Below, piece by piece: positions 41,906 through 51,500 of a stretch of 64,000 nucleotides of DNA (positions are counted from its first letter, which is position 1; each line of letters opens with the position of its first letter). This stretch comes from Flavobacteriales bacterium. Lineage in GTDB: Bacteria > Bacteroidota > Bacteroidia > Flavobacteriales_E > Vicingaceae. A program made the position numbers and the translations under genes. The stretch spans positions 248,001 through 312,000 of the forward strand of contig JACJZA010000007.1 of assembly GCA_020635825.1 (NCBI GenBank). Direction: 5' to 3'. Under the pieces are notes generated by a model that worked only from the letters and a program-made list of their open reading frames with translations, ran no database searches and had not been told where the DNA came from.

Positions 41906-42520
41906 CTAAACTTTTGATAATTCTTTAACAATATTTTCAATTTGAGGTATTAGTAATTCCTTTTCGTTGTTGTAGATGAAATAATTACAATACCTCTTTT
42001 TTTCTTCATCACTCATCTGGTTATTTATTCTCCTCTCAATTTCTTCTGAAGAAATCAAATCTCTTTTAACAACTCTTTTTATACGTGATTCCTTATCAGC
42101 AATGACAAGAATAAGTTTATCTAAATTTTGATAACTACCTGATTCTATTAAAATTGCAGCCTCTTTTAGTAATATCCTCTTTGATTGATGCAATTCAATC
42201 CATTTTTCAAATTCACCCCCTACTTTAGGGTGAACAATTAAATTTAACTGCTTTAATAATGAAGGATATTTAAACACTTCATTGGCTACTAATCGAGAAT
42301 TATATTTACCATCTTTATATACTTCTATTCCAAATAAACGAATCAACTCATTTTTAACTTCAATATCAGTATTAATAATAGATTTAGCAATTACATCTGA
42401 ATTGAATACAGGAATTTTATATGCTTGAAAAATTTTAGCTACAGTAGATTTCCCACTTCCAATGCCACCAGTTAAACCTACAAGTAGTGGTTTTTTATTT
42501 TCTTTTAATAATGTATTCAA
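41906..42520 (-). CDS. coaE: Dephospho-CoA kinase
   Basis: A 204-residue P-loop kinase: VGLTGGIGSGKSTVAKIF (Walker A), FNSDVIAKSII (Asp and substrate site), LNLIVHPKVGGEFEKW and RIKRVVKRDLISSEEIERRI with a lid Arg. It phosphorylates the 3'-OH of dephospho-CoA in the last step of CoA synthesis in the cytoplasm. It overlaps the end of the YbbR gene by 26 bases and is the last gene of the DUF1573-YajC-YbbR-CoaE operon, a conserved block in Bacteroidota. Confidence 0.94.
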   Translation of the reverse strand: MNTLLKENKKPLLVGLTGGIGSGKSTVAKIFQAYKIPVFNSDVIAKSIINTDIEVKNELIRLFGIEVYKDGKYNSRLVANEVFKYPSLLKQLNLIVHPKVGGEFEKWIELHQSKRILLKEAAILIESGSYQNLDKLILVIADKESRIKRVVKRDLISSEEIERRINNQMSDEEKKRYCNYFIYNNEKELLIPQIENIVKELSKV

Positions 42521-43493
42521 CTTTAGATGGTTTTATGCTCAACGAAGTAAGATTTGATGGGTATTTTTCAAGGTTTACTTTTAATTTGTTATATCTATCA
42601 TTCATCTTATTATAATCTACAGAAACAATAAATTTTGAAGGAATAATAGTAGATAATTTACCTAAAGGAACCATAAACTTTATTTCAACTGAACCTGGAA
42701 TAGCTTTTAATTCAATACTGTCCGGTACATTTTTATAAGATATAGGAATATGAATAGATGATTCTGTATATTTTTCAACTGGAATATGAATCAACACTTT
42801 ATTAGGATCAAAAGATAGTTTTTGTGATTGATGAATGTCATTAAATTCTGATATTAAAGTCACAGACTCATCCAATTGTTCATATTTAATTTCTTTAGTA
42901 AAAACTTGAGTGATTGAATCTATAATTGATTTTGGTCCCGACACATTTACAACAGCTGGCTTTACACTTACTTTTCCTTCTATTTGAAATTGTTTTTCAA
43001 ACCCAAGTTGTAATAGAGGTATAATCTCTATCATTTTTTCAGCTTTCTTATCCAATAAAACATCAACTGATTTTGGAAATATTTCATTTACTTCAATTTG
43101 GTTGCCCAACTGTGTAAACCAAAAGTTTTTATAATCATCAAAATTTATCTTGAGCCTTTTCAAGTCATTTTCATAATTATTTTGAACTGAAACTTGAGAT
43201 AAATCAATCAACAATGGTTTAGAACTGTAACTTAATTTACAAGATAATAAATCAAAACCAATACCCGAAACTTTTAAGTTTAACTTCTCAGGTAAATCGG
43301 TAACAATAACAAGGTCTTTTGGATTATTATAGTACTTTATTTTAAACTCATATTGGGTGGTATAAACATTTCCTAATGCATTTAAAATCCAAAAAAAAAT
43401 GGTTAATCCCAAACAGCTTAAAAACACGTAAAGCTTCTTATTTCTAGAAGCTTTACGTACATTTTGTTTAATACTATGAAAAAACCTTTTCAA
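42495..43493 (-). CDS. YbbR-like domain protein
   Basis: A 332-residue protein with one N-terminal TM (LYVFLSCLGLTIFFWILNALG) followed by several YbbR-type beta-repeats in the extracytoplasmic part (for example PKDLVIVTDLPEKLNLKVSGIG, VNVSGPKSIIDSITQVFT and IPISYKNVPDSIELKAIPGSVEI). In Firmicutes the related CdaR regulates a di-adenylate cyclase, but no cyclase is adjacent here. Envelope-associated. It overlaps coaE and follows yajC by nine bases. Confidence 0.85.
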   Translation of the reverse strand: MKRFFHSIKQNVRKASRNKKLYVFLSCLGLTIFFWILNALGNVYTTQYEFKIKYYNNPKDLVIVTDLPEKLNLKVSGIGFDLLSCKLSYSSKPLLIDLSQVSVQNNYENDLKRLKINFDDYKNFWFTQLGNQIEVNEIFPKSVDVLLDKKAEKMIEIIPLLQLGFEKQFQIEGKVSVKPAVVNVSGPKSIIDSITQVFTKEIKYEQLDESVTLISEFNDIHQSQKLSFDPNKVLIHIPVEKYTESSIHIPISYKNVPDSIELKAIPGSVEIKFMVPLGKLSTIIPSKFIVSVDYNKMNDRYNKLKVNLEKYPSNLTSLSIKPSKVEYIIKRK

Positions 43494-43502
43494 AATAAGG
43501 GA

Positions 43503-43832
43503 TTATTTTTTCTCCATTTCTTCACCTGAAAATTCTTGAGCAATTGCAGATTTTTCTATTTTCAATCTGTTTCCGCCTTCTACTTCAATTGTAACCGTAT
43601 TTTCTTGAATTTCAGCTATCTTCCCATGAATCCCGCCAATGGTTACAATATTATCTCCTTTTTTTAGAGCTTCTCTAAATTTCTTCTGTTCCTTTTGTTT
43701 TTTTACTTGAGGACGAATCATAAAAAAGTAAAAAACAACGAATATCAATCCAAACATTAATAATGTCTGAAGACCTCCTCCTCCTTTTCCTCCTTCGGCA
43801 GGAGCCATTAATAAAATTCCTAAAATGTTCAT
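43503..43832 (-). CDS. yajC: Preprotein translocase subunit YajC
   Basis: A 109-residue protein with an early TM helix (LQTLLMFGLIFVVFYFFMIRPQ) ending in the RPQ signature, a KKQKEQKKFREALKKGDNIVTIGGIHGKI segment and a C-terminal SH3-like strand region. It associates with SecDF in the inner membrane and supports protein export. Length and topology are normal. Second in the operon after DUF1573; the start codon lies 24 bases from its end. Confidence 0.92.
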   Translation of the reverse strand: MNILGILLMAPAEGGKGGGGLQTLLMFGLIFVVFYFFMIRPQVKKQKEQKKFREALKKGDNIVTIGGIHGKIAEIQENTVTIEVEGGNRLKIEKSAIAQEFSGEEMEKK

Positions 43833-43856
43833 TTCTTTATATTTAATTATTTTTAA

Positions 43857-44339
43857 TTATTCTGTTGGATCCCCTGCAACTGTTCCTTCAGGAACAATTA
43901 CTTCACCTTTTAAAGCCAATACCTTTGTATTAGGAATAGTATTCGCAACTAAAGTAATGGTTTTGTTTTGTATTCCTTGTTTTCCACTAGAGTTAAATGT
44001 AACACTAATTGTCCCTTCTGCTCCAGGTTTAATAGGTTCTTTAGGCCATTCAGGAACTGTACAACCACAACTTCCTTGTGCAGAAGAAATAATCAAATCT
44101 CTTTTACCTACATTTCTAAACTTAAAGGTTGATGATACAGTTTCTCCCTGTGTTATTTTTCCAAAATCTATAACTTCCTCCACAAATTCAAAGAAAGGCA
44201 TTTCATCCTTATCCATTGTATCGGCAGAAGCAGTATTTGGATTTCCTATTAGATCTGTAGTAATTTCTACTTCATTTTCATTTGAAGTATTACATGCAAA
44301 TAAAACTAAAATTGAAAAAAGCCCAATAAGATTTTTCAT
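43857..44339 (-). CDS. DUF1573 family lipoprotein
   Basis: The start is at the ATG 44339; the upstream extension lacks signal character. The N-terminal MKNLIGLFSILVLFACN is a lipoprotein signal with Cys at residue 16. An Ig-like DUF1573 domain follows: FFEFVEEVIDFGKITQGETVSSTFKFRNVGKRDLIISSAQGSCGCTVPEWPKEPIKPGAEGTISVTFNSSGKQG, the canonical GSCGCT motif included. Exported, probably anchored; role unknown, often near division or envelope genes. First gene of the YajC operon. Confidence 0.9.
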   Translation of the reverse strand: MKNLIGLFSILVLFACNTSNENEVEITTDLIGNPNTASADTMDKDEMPFFEFVEEVIDFGKITQGETVSSTFKFRNVGKRDLIISSAQGSCGCTVPEWPKEPIKPGAEGTISVTFNSSGKQGIQNKTITLVANTIPNTKVLALKGEVIVPEGTVAGDPTE

Positions 44340-44419
44340 AATTTCTCTTTTAAAATTTAGGGCAAATATACTATTGAAGAACTTCTTAAAAATAATGGAA
44401 GGCATTTTTATTTAAAAAA

Positions 44420-46180
44420 TTAGCTTCTATATATTTTTTCAATCAGATGTTTATACTTTTCAATAATAAATTTTCTTTTGAGTTTTAAGGTTGGAGTTAA
44501 TTCTCCCGTTTCAATTCCCCATTGTGTAGTAACTAGTTCAAACTTTTTTACTTGTTCGTAAGAAGCAAAAGATTTATTGAGTTCCTCTACCTCTTGAGTA
44601 ATTCTATTAATTACTTCTTCATTTTTGATTAAAGCATCATTATCAGATAAAGCAATACCTTTACGTTCAGCCCAATTTTTTAGAAATTCATAATCCGGCT
44701 GTATAATAGCAGAGGGGTGTTTTTCTCCTTCACCAACTACCATTACTTGTTCTATAAATCTTGATTCTTTAAATTTATTTTCCATTACCTGGGGAGCAAT
44801 GTATTTACCTCCTGATGTTTTAAAAATTTCTTTTTTTCTATCGGTAATTTTTAAAAACCCATCCACAAATTCACCAATATCTCCGGTATGGAAATAACCA
44901 TCTTTATCTATTGCTTCGGCTGTAAGTTCGGGTAAGTTGTAATATCCTTTCATGATACTAGGACCTTTTACAATTATTTCACCATCTTCAGCAATTTTCA
45001 CATCTAAATTCTCTAACGGTTTTCCAATGGTTCCAATCATTCTACCATTGGGTTGTAATGAATTTACTCCAATTACGGGAGAAGTTTCTGTTAATCCATA
45101 TCCTTCTAATACCGGAATTTGAGCTGCTGAAAAAACCCTTGCTAAACGTGGCTGTAGTGCTGCTCCACCAGATACAATTGCTAAAACATTATTTCCTAGT
45201 GCTTCTCTCCATTTCGAGAAAATAATTTTATTTGCCAGTTTAAGTTGAAAATTATACCATCCACCCATATTTATATTAGGGTCATATTTCAAACCTAATT
45301 CTAAAGCCCAGAAAAACAAAGCTTTTTTTATACCTGTTAACTCACTTCCTTTAGCTACAATTTTATCGTACACTTTTTCTAATAATCTTGGAACGGTTGC
45401 AAAGAAATGAGGTTGGATCTCTTTTAAATTATCTGCAATCGTTTCAAGTGATTCGGCATAATAAATGGATACACTCTTATAAATGTATAAGTAATCCAAC
45501 ATACGCTCAAAAACATGACACAATGGCAAAAAACTCAATGATTTTAAATTATCACCCAATGGTAATCGATGAGAAGAGGCGATTACATTCGTAATTAAGT
45601 TTTCATGAGTTAACATTACCCCTTTAGGATTACCTGTAGTTCCTGAGGTGTAAATAAGCGTAGCTGTATCTGTATATTGTATATTATTTTTTAAATCGCT
45701 TATATTACCATCATATTCATCAGTTAATAGCTCTTTATAATGAGTACAACCAGAAATATTTTCATAAGTAAAAATTGATTCTAAAGATTTTATCTGATTT
45801 CTGACTGATTGAATTTTATCAAAAACTTCTGGGTCGGATAAAAAGACAAATTTAGCACCACAGTCATTTAAAATATATAAATAATCTTCAGCATTAATAT
45901 TAGAATAAATGGGAACATTAATTGCTCCTATTTGTTGAATAGCCAAATCTGTTAAATGCCACTCTATTCTGTTATTAGCTATTACAGCAACCCTATCACC
46001 ATGTTTTACTCCTAACTTTAATAAACCTTTACTTAATCGAATAGATTTTTCTACAAACTCTTGTGATGATAGAGAAACCCATTTACCATTTTCTTTTTGA
46101 GAAAAAGCATCTTTTTTAGGATTATTATTTAATTGGAAATAATAAAAATCGGCTAATGACTTTAAAGAATTTTCTGACAT
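44420..46180 (-). CDS. Long-chain acyl-CoA synthetase (AMP-forming)
   Basis: A 586-residue ANL-family enzyme. The adenylation signature is TATLIYTSGTTGNPKGVMLTHENL; A5 is GYGLTETSPVIG; the A7-A8 hinge is GYFHTGDIGEFVDGFLKITDRKKEIFKTSGGKYIAP. It activates fatty acids to acyl-CoA at the expense of ATP in the cytoplasm, probably associated with the inner membrane, feeding beta-oxidation or lipid synthesis. The FadD15-like long-chain type is suggested by the EGYGLTE and PHFFATVPRLLEKVYDKI segments. Convergent to none; first of a run of minus-strand genes after DUF1573. Confidence 0.92.
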   Translation of the reverse strand: MSENSLKSLADFYYFQLNNNPKKDAFSQKENGKWVSLSSQEFVEKSIRLSKGLLKLGVKHGDRVAVIANNRIEWHLTDLAIQQIGAINVPIYSNINAEDYLYILNDCGAKFVFLSDPEVFDKIQSVRNQIKSLESIFTYENISGCTHYKELLTDEYDGNISDLKNNIQYTDTATLIYTSGTTGNPKGVMLTHENLITNVIASSHRLPLGDNLKSLSFLPLCHVFERMLDYLYIYKSVSIYYAESLETIADNLKEIQPHFFATVPRLLEKVYDKIVAKGSELTGIKKALFFWALELGLKYDPNINMGGWYNFQLKLANKIIFSKWREALGNNVLAIVSGGAALQPRLARVFSAAQIPVLEGYGLTETSPVIGVNSLQPNGRMIGTIGKPLENLDVKIAEDGEIIVKGPSIMKGYYNLPELTAEAIDKDGYFHTGDIGEFVDGFLKITDRKKEIFKTSGGKYIAPQVMENKFKESRFIEQVMVVGEGEKHPSAIIQPDYEFLKNWAERKGIALSDNDALIKNEEVINRITQEVEELNKSFASYEQVKKFELVTTQWGIETGELTPTLKLKRKFIIEKYKHLIEKIYRS

Positions 46181-46191
46181 AGTTATATCAT

Positions 46192-46920
46192 TTAATTAGC
46201 TACTCCATTTATGTATTTATCTTGACCAATAGCTGCACCATTTTTATCAAATTTTTTCCATATTCCACTTCGTTCATAATCAAATAAAGCTTTATTATAT
46301 TTTACTTGACCTTGCTCTTTAATTTGTCCATTATCATGATAATATGTTTGGAGATAAATCAATTTTTTCTTGTCTTGCAATTCTAATACGTTTTCAGGTG
46401 TACCAGTCTTATAATAATTAGCTTTTTTGATGTAGTACTGGAAAGATTTATCGTATTCTTCTTCAAATTCTATCATTCCATTTGGGTAATAATCCACCCA
46501 CTTTAATGCTTCATTTTCGATATATTGAATATCAGATTTCATGGTTCCATCTTTATAGAATAAAGTCATCTTACTTTTTTTGATGTCAGTCATTCTAAAA
46601 TTTCTTTCCATATTACCATTTGGATAGTAGTTTTTGTAAACTTTCAGTTGACCATCAACATAAAATCCTTTATGTAACAGTTCACCAGTTGTGTAATAAT
46701 CTTCTAAAAAACCATTGGCAGCATAACCATTAGCATCTAAACGAGTAGATTTATCACCCAACATCATATTTAAGGGTTCATATTTGATTATACCATAAAC
46801 CGAATCGATTATTTCTTCAGGTTTATAAGTATCATGATACAATTCCTTTCTTGTTAAATCGTTTTGAGCAGATGTAACAATTGAAATAAAAATAAATAAT
46901 GGTAAAGTCAATAATCTCAT
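46192..46920 (-). CDS. Exported MORN-repeat protein (YwqK-like)
   Basis: A signal peptide (MRLLTLPLFIFISIVTSAQ) leads into repeated YYPNGxxxxxxxY units: YYTTGELLHKGFYVDGQ, YYPNGNMERNFRMT, FYKDGTMKSDIQYI, YYPNGMIEFEEEYD, YKTGTPENVLELQ, YHDNGQIKEQGQVKY and KKFDKNGAAIGQDKYING. These are MORN/YwqK-type repeats of about 20-24 residues, which form extended beta surfaces. Exported; possible scaffold or peptidoglycan/lipid-interacting protein. The 'antitoxin YwqK' label of similar proteins is not supported here because no toxin gene is adjacent. Confidence 0.85.
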   Translation of the reverse strand: MRLLTLPLFIFISIVTSAQNDLTRKELYHDTYKPEEIIDSVYGIIKYEPLNMMLGDKSTRLDANGYAANGFLEDYYTTGELLHKGFYVDGQLKVYKNYYPNGNMERNFRMTDIKKSKMTLFYKDGTMKSDIQYIENEALKWVDYYPNGMIEFEEEYDKSFQYYIKKANYYKTGTPENVLELQDKKKLIYLQTYYHDNGQIKEQGQVKYNKALFDYERSGIWKKFDKNGAAIGQDKYINGVAN

Positions 46921-46934
46921 AGCGATAAATATAA

Positions 46935-48389
46935 TTATTCTTTTGAAAAATTGATAGTAGTTTTTGCAATTTTTATATTTAAAAAACCAAATATCATTGT
47001 CATTAATGGGCTTATTAAATTAAAGAAACAATACATAAAATAATCACCTGTGGCAATACCTAATACTCCTGAGTGATAAGCACCACAAGTATTCCATGGA
47101 ATGAGTGCAGAAGTTACAGTTCCTGAATCTTCTAAAGTTCTACTTAGTACTTTTGGATGCAAACCTCTCTCTTTAAACTCTTCTGCAAACATTTTTCCGG
47201 GTACAACAATAGCCAAATACTGATCGGAAGCTGTAACATTAAAAACTACACATGAAGAGGCTGTTGTAGCAATTAAAGAGCCATCTGTTTTAGCTAATTT
47301 AATAATGCTTTGTGTTAAACGTTTTAACATTCCTGTTTTATCCATTACTCCTCCAAAAATCATTGCACAAACAATTAACCATATTGTATTTAACATTCCA
47401 CTCATACCTCCTGAAGAAAGCAATTCATTAATCAATTCGTTTTCTGTTACAAAAGCAACATCGGTTGTCATGGCATCAATAATTGCTTGATAGGATGAAA
47501 CCAAGAAATTTTTCGTCTCTCCCCCAATTTCTGTAATTAATTGAGGCTGAAAAACTACGGCAAACACTCCTCCTAAAATACTTCCTGCTAATAATGCCGG
47601 AATTGCAGGAACTTTTTTCACAATTAAAACAATTACCAATATAGGAACGATAAACAGCCATGGTGATATATTAAATTTAGAAGCTATAGCATTTTGAAGA
47701 ACATCCACCTGAGAAACTTGATCCCCCGTGTTATATGAAAAACCAATAATCAAAAAAATGAGTAAAGTGATTAAAATAGAGGGAACTGTTGTATAGGTCA
47801 TGTATTTAATATGAGTAATTAAATCGGTTCCTGCCATGGCAGGGGCTAAATTAGTAGTATCGGACAATGGCGACATTTTATCTCCAAAATAAGCCCCGGA
47901 AATAATAGCTCCGGCAATAATAGGCTCATTAATTCCCAATGCTTTTCCAATACCTAATAAAGCGATACCGACTGTTGCAACGGTTGACCATGAGCTACCA
48001 GTAGCTAAAGAAACAATGGAACTGATTAAGCAAGTAGCGAAAAGAAAAATGGTAGGATTTAAAATATCCAAACCATAATAAATCATTGCAGGAACTACTC
48101 CACTCAACAACCAGGTACCAGCCAAAGAACCTATTAATAAAAGTATAATAATAGCAGGTAAAGCAGAACTTATACTTTGAGTAATTCCTTCCAATATGTC
48201 ATTCCATTTATAGCCATTAAACAAAGCAATAATAGCCGCAACACCTCCTGAAATTAACAAAGCCAATTGATTGGCTCCCGACAAAGCATTATCTCCGTAA
48301 ACCACCAATACATTTATTGCTAATAAACCCACCAATACTAATATTGGTATTAACGATTGAAATAATGACGGTATTTTTTTATTCTCCAT
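46935..48389 (-). CDS. NhaC-family Na+/H+ antiporter
   Basis: A 484-residue integral membrane protein with about 11-12 TM helices. Family features are GATGSS-like SLATGSSWSTVATVGIALLGIGKALGI, the polar AGAIISGAYFGDKMSPLSDTTNLAPAMAGTDLI block and the VFNVTASDQYLAIVVPGKMFAEE segment with polar residues in TM. It exchanges Na+ for H+, supporting pH and salt homeostasis, in line with an aquatic, possibly marine, habitat. The malate-lactate antiporter (MleN) members are close relatives, so that substrate is an alternative. Confidence 0.9.
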   Translation of the reverse strand: MENKKIPSLFQSLIPILVLVGLLAINVLVVYGDNALSGANQLALLISGGVAAIIALFNGYKWNDILEGITQSISSALPAIIILLLIGSLAGTWLLSGVVPAMIYYGLDILNPTIFLFATCLISSIVSLATGSSWSTVATVGIALLGIGKALGINEPIIAGAIISGAYFGDKMSPLSDTTNLAPAMAGTDLITHIKYMTYTTVPSILITLLIFLIIGFSYNTGDQVSQVDVLQNAIASKFNISPWLFIVPILVIVLIVKKVPAIPALLAGSILGGVFAVVFQPQLITEIGGETKNFLVSSYQAIIDAMTTDVAFVTENELINELLSSGGMSGMLNTIWLIVCAMIFGGVMDKTGMLKRLTQSIIKLAKTDGSLIATTASSCVVFNVTASDQYLAIVVPGKMFAEEFKERGLHPKVLSRTLEDSGTVTSALIPWNTCGAYHSGVLGIATGDYFMYCFFNLISPLMTMIFGFLNIKIAKTTINFSKE

Positions 48390-48597
48390 ACTAAAGTATT
48401 AATCAACAATAGCTTGTAAATATATAAAGCCATTTTCTTCCATTCTAATTTTTATTAGGGTTGTTATTAACAAGTTTTAAAAGAATCCATCTTTTATATT
48501 TTGTTCAAAACCTGTTAGTATTCCTTTTTTTTATTTATTCTATCATTTTTATTTAAAAAGTAATTTTATAATCCCTTAATAAAAAAACAAAACTACC

Positions 48598-51500
48598 GTG
48601 TTTTTAATTTTTGATACCGAAACAACAGGATTACCAAAAAACTACAATGCACCTGTCTCCGATTCTGATAATTGGCCAAGAATGGTTCAATTAGCATGGC
48701 AATTACATGACTTTGACGGAAAACTCATTACCAATAAAAACTTTATTGTAAAACCTGATGGATTTGATATTCCTATTGGTGTTTCTAACATACATGGTAT
48801 TACCACCGAAAGAGCATTAAGGGATGGTGAAGATTTATCATTTGTTCTAAAAGAATTTTTAAGCGATTTAAATAAAACATCCTACAATGTTGGACACAAC
48901 ATTGAATTTGACATTAAAATTGTTGGTGCCGAATTTTTCAGATTAGGTATTGAAAACCCAATTGAAGAGATAGCAATCATCGACACCATGAAATCGAGTG
49001 TTGATTATTGTGCCATTCCCGGAGGAAAAGGCGGTGGTTTTAAATACCCTTCATTAACCGATTTACACACCAAACTCTTTGGAGAAGCGTTTGCCGATGC
49101 ACATGATGCTGCTTATGATGTGGATGCAACTGCAAAATGCTTTTTTGGTCTTTTAAAAAACCGTGTTATTCAACCAAAAGAAGTAGAAAACTTCGATTTG
49201 GTTGACTATGAAGCTCCTGAATTGGAAGAAGCCAATTTTGAAGATCTTAAAAAACAACAACAGGCACAAGAAATTGATCTCAACAAAGGGACCAAAATCA
49301 CTAGCGAGTTAACAGACATTCCTTTTACCCATCTACACAATCATTCTGAATTTTCTATTCTTCAATCAACAACAAAAGTTAGTGGATTGGTTGCTAAAGC
49401 GAAAGAATTAGGCATGTCTGCTATTGCTTTAACAGACCATGGCAACATGATGGCAACATTTCACTTTGTTAGAGACGCTTTAGCTGCTAATATTAAACCT
49501 ATTGTTGGCTGTGAATTTTACCTTTGTCACGACAGAAAAGATAAATCCTATAAAGATGACGGCTTCCAAACGGTTGTTTTAGCAAAAAACAAAAAAGGTT
49601 ATCACAATCTTGCCAAACTAGCATCTTATGCCAACATTGAAGGTTTTTACTATGTTCCTAGAATAGACAAAGAAATACTACTAGAATATAAAGATGAATT
49701 AATAGCATTAACTGGTGGATTATGGGGTGAAATTCCAAATAAAATTCTTTTTGAAGGAAAACAACAAGCTGAAGAAGCATTTATATGGTGGAAAGAAAAT
49801 TTTGGTGAAGATTTTTATGTAGAAATCAACCGACATGGAATTCCTGAACAAAATGCAGTAAATGAAGTTTTATTAGAGTTTGCTAAAAAGTACAATGTTA
49901 AAATTATTGCAGCCAATAACACCTATTATATTAATAAAGAAAATGCCGAGTCACAAGATATTTTACTTTGTATAAAAGATGGTAAGCCACTAAATCAACC
50001 TAAAAAATATATAGGTGCAAAAGGTCGTGAATTTCGATTTGGTTTTCCAAATGATGAGTTTTATGTGAAATCTGCAGATGAAATGAAACAGCTTTTTGCT
50101 GATTTACCTGAAGCAATTATCAATACCCAAGAAATTGTAGACAAAGTTGAACCTTTTGAATTAGCTAGAGATGTACTTCTTCCCAAATTTGATATTCCCG
50201 ATGAATTTAAAGACCCAAGGGATGAAGAAAACCCTACCCTTAAAAATGGTGAAAATAACTACTTAAGACACATCACTTATGAAGGTGCTAAAAAAAGATA
50301 TGGAGAAATTACAGATGAAATTAAAGAACGATTAGATTTTGAATTAGAAGTCATCAAAAAAACAGGATATCCTGGTTATTTCTTAATTGTAGAAGATTTT
50401 ATTCGTGAAGCAAGAAACATGGGGGTATCTGTTGGCCCTGGTAGAGGTTCTGCTGCTGGTTCTGCAGTAGCCTATTGTACAGGAATTACTAATATTGATC
50501 CTATAAAATATGACTTACTTTTTGAGCGTTTTCTTAATCCTGATCGTATTTCAATGCCTGATATTGATATTGATTTTGATGATGATGGAAGACAAAAAGT
50601 AATTGATTATGTAATAAAAAAATACGGTTCTAATCAGGTAGCACAAATCATTACCTACGGAACCATGGCTGCCAAATCTTCCATAAGAGATACTGCTAGA
50701 GTACTTGAATTACCACTTTCAGATGCAGACAGAATAGCTAAGCTAATTCCAGATATAAAACTTAGTAAGCTTTTTGGTTTAGACGAAAATGCTCTTGAAG
50801 AAAAACTAGGAAGAAGAGAAGACCTTGAAAGAGCTCACATGCTTAAAGAAATTGCAAATGGAGCAAACTTAGAAGCAAAAACTGTTAACCAAGCTCGTAT
50901 GGTTGAAGGTTCTGTTCGTAATACAGGAATCCACGCTTGTGGCGTGATAATTACTCCCGATGACATTACCAATTATGTTCCTGTAGCATTGGCAAAAGAT
51001 TCTGACATGACATGTACCCAGTTTGATAACTCAGTTGCTGAAAATGCCGGGTTATTAAAAATGGACTTTTTAGGTTTAAAAACTTTAACCTTAATAAAAG
51101 ATGCTTGTCAAATTATTAAAGACCGACATGGTATAGAATTAGATCCTGAAAATTTTGACATAGAAGACGAAAAAACATATGAACTTTTTCAGCGTGGAGA
51201 TACAGTTGGTATATTCCAATATGAATCTCCCGGAATGCAAAAGCACATGCGATCTTTAAAACCCACTGTTTTTGCCGACCTTATTGCAATGAATGCACTA
51301 TATCGTCCCGGACCAATGGAATACATCCCTTCGTTTATCAAACGTAAACATGGTGATGAAGAAGTAGTGTACGACCTTCCAGAAATGGAAGAATATTTAA
51401 GTGAAACATACGGTATTACTGTTTATCAGGAGCAGGTAATGTTGCTTTCTCAAAAGCTAGCCAATTTTACTAAAGGTGAAGCCGATGTTTTGCGTAAAGC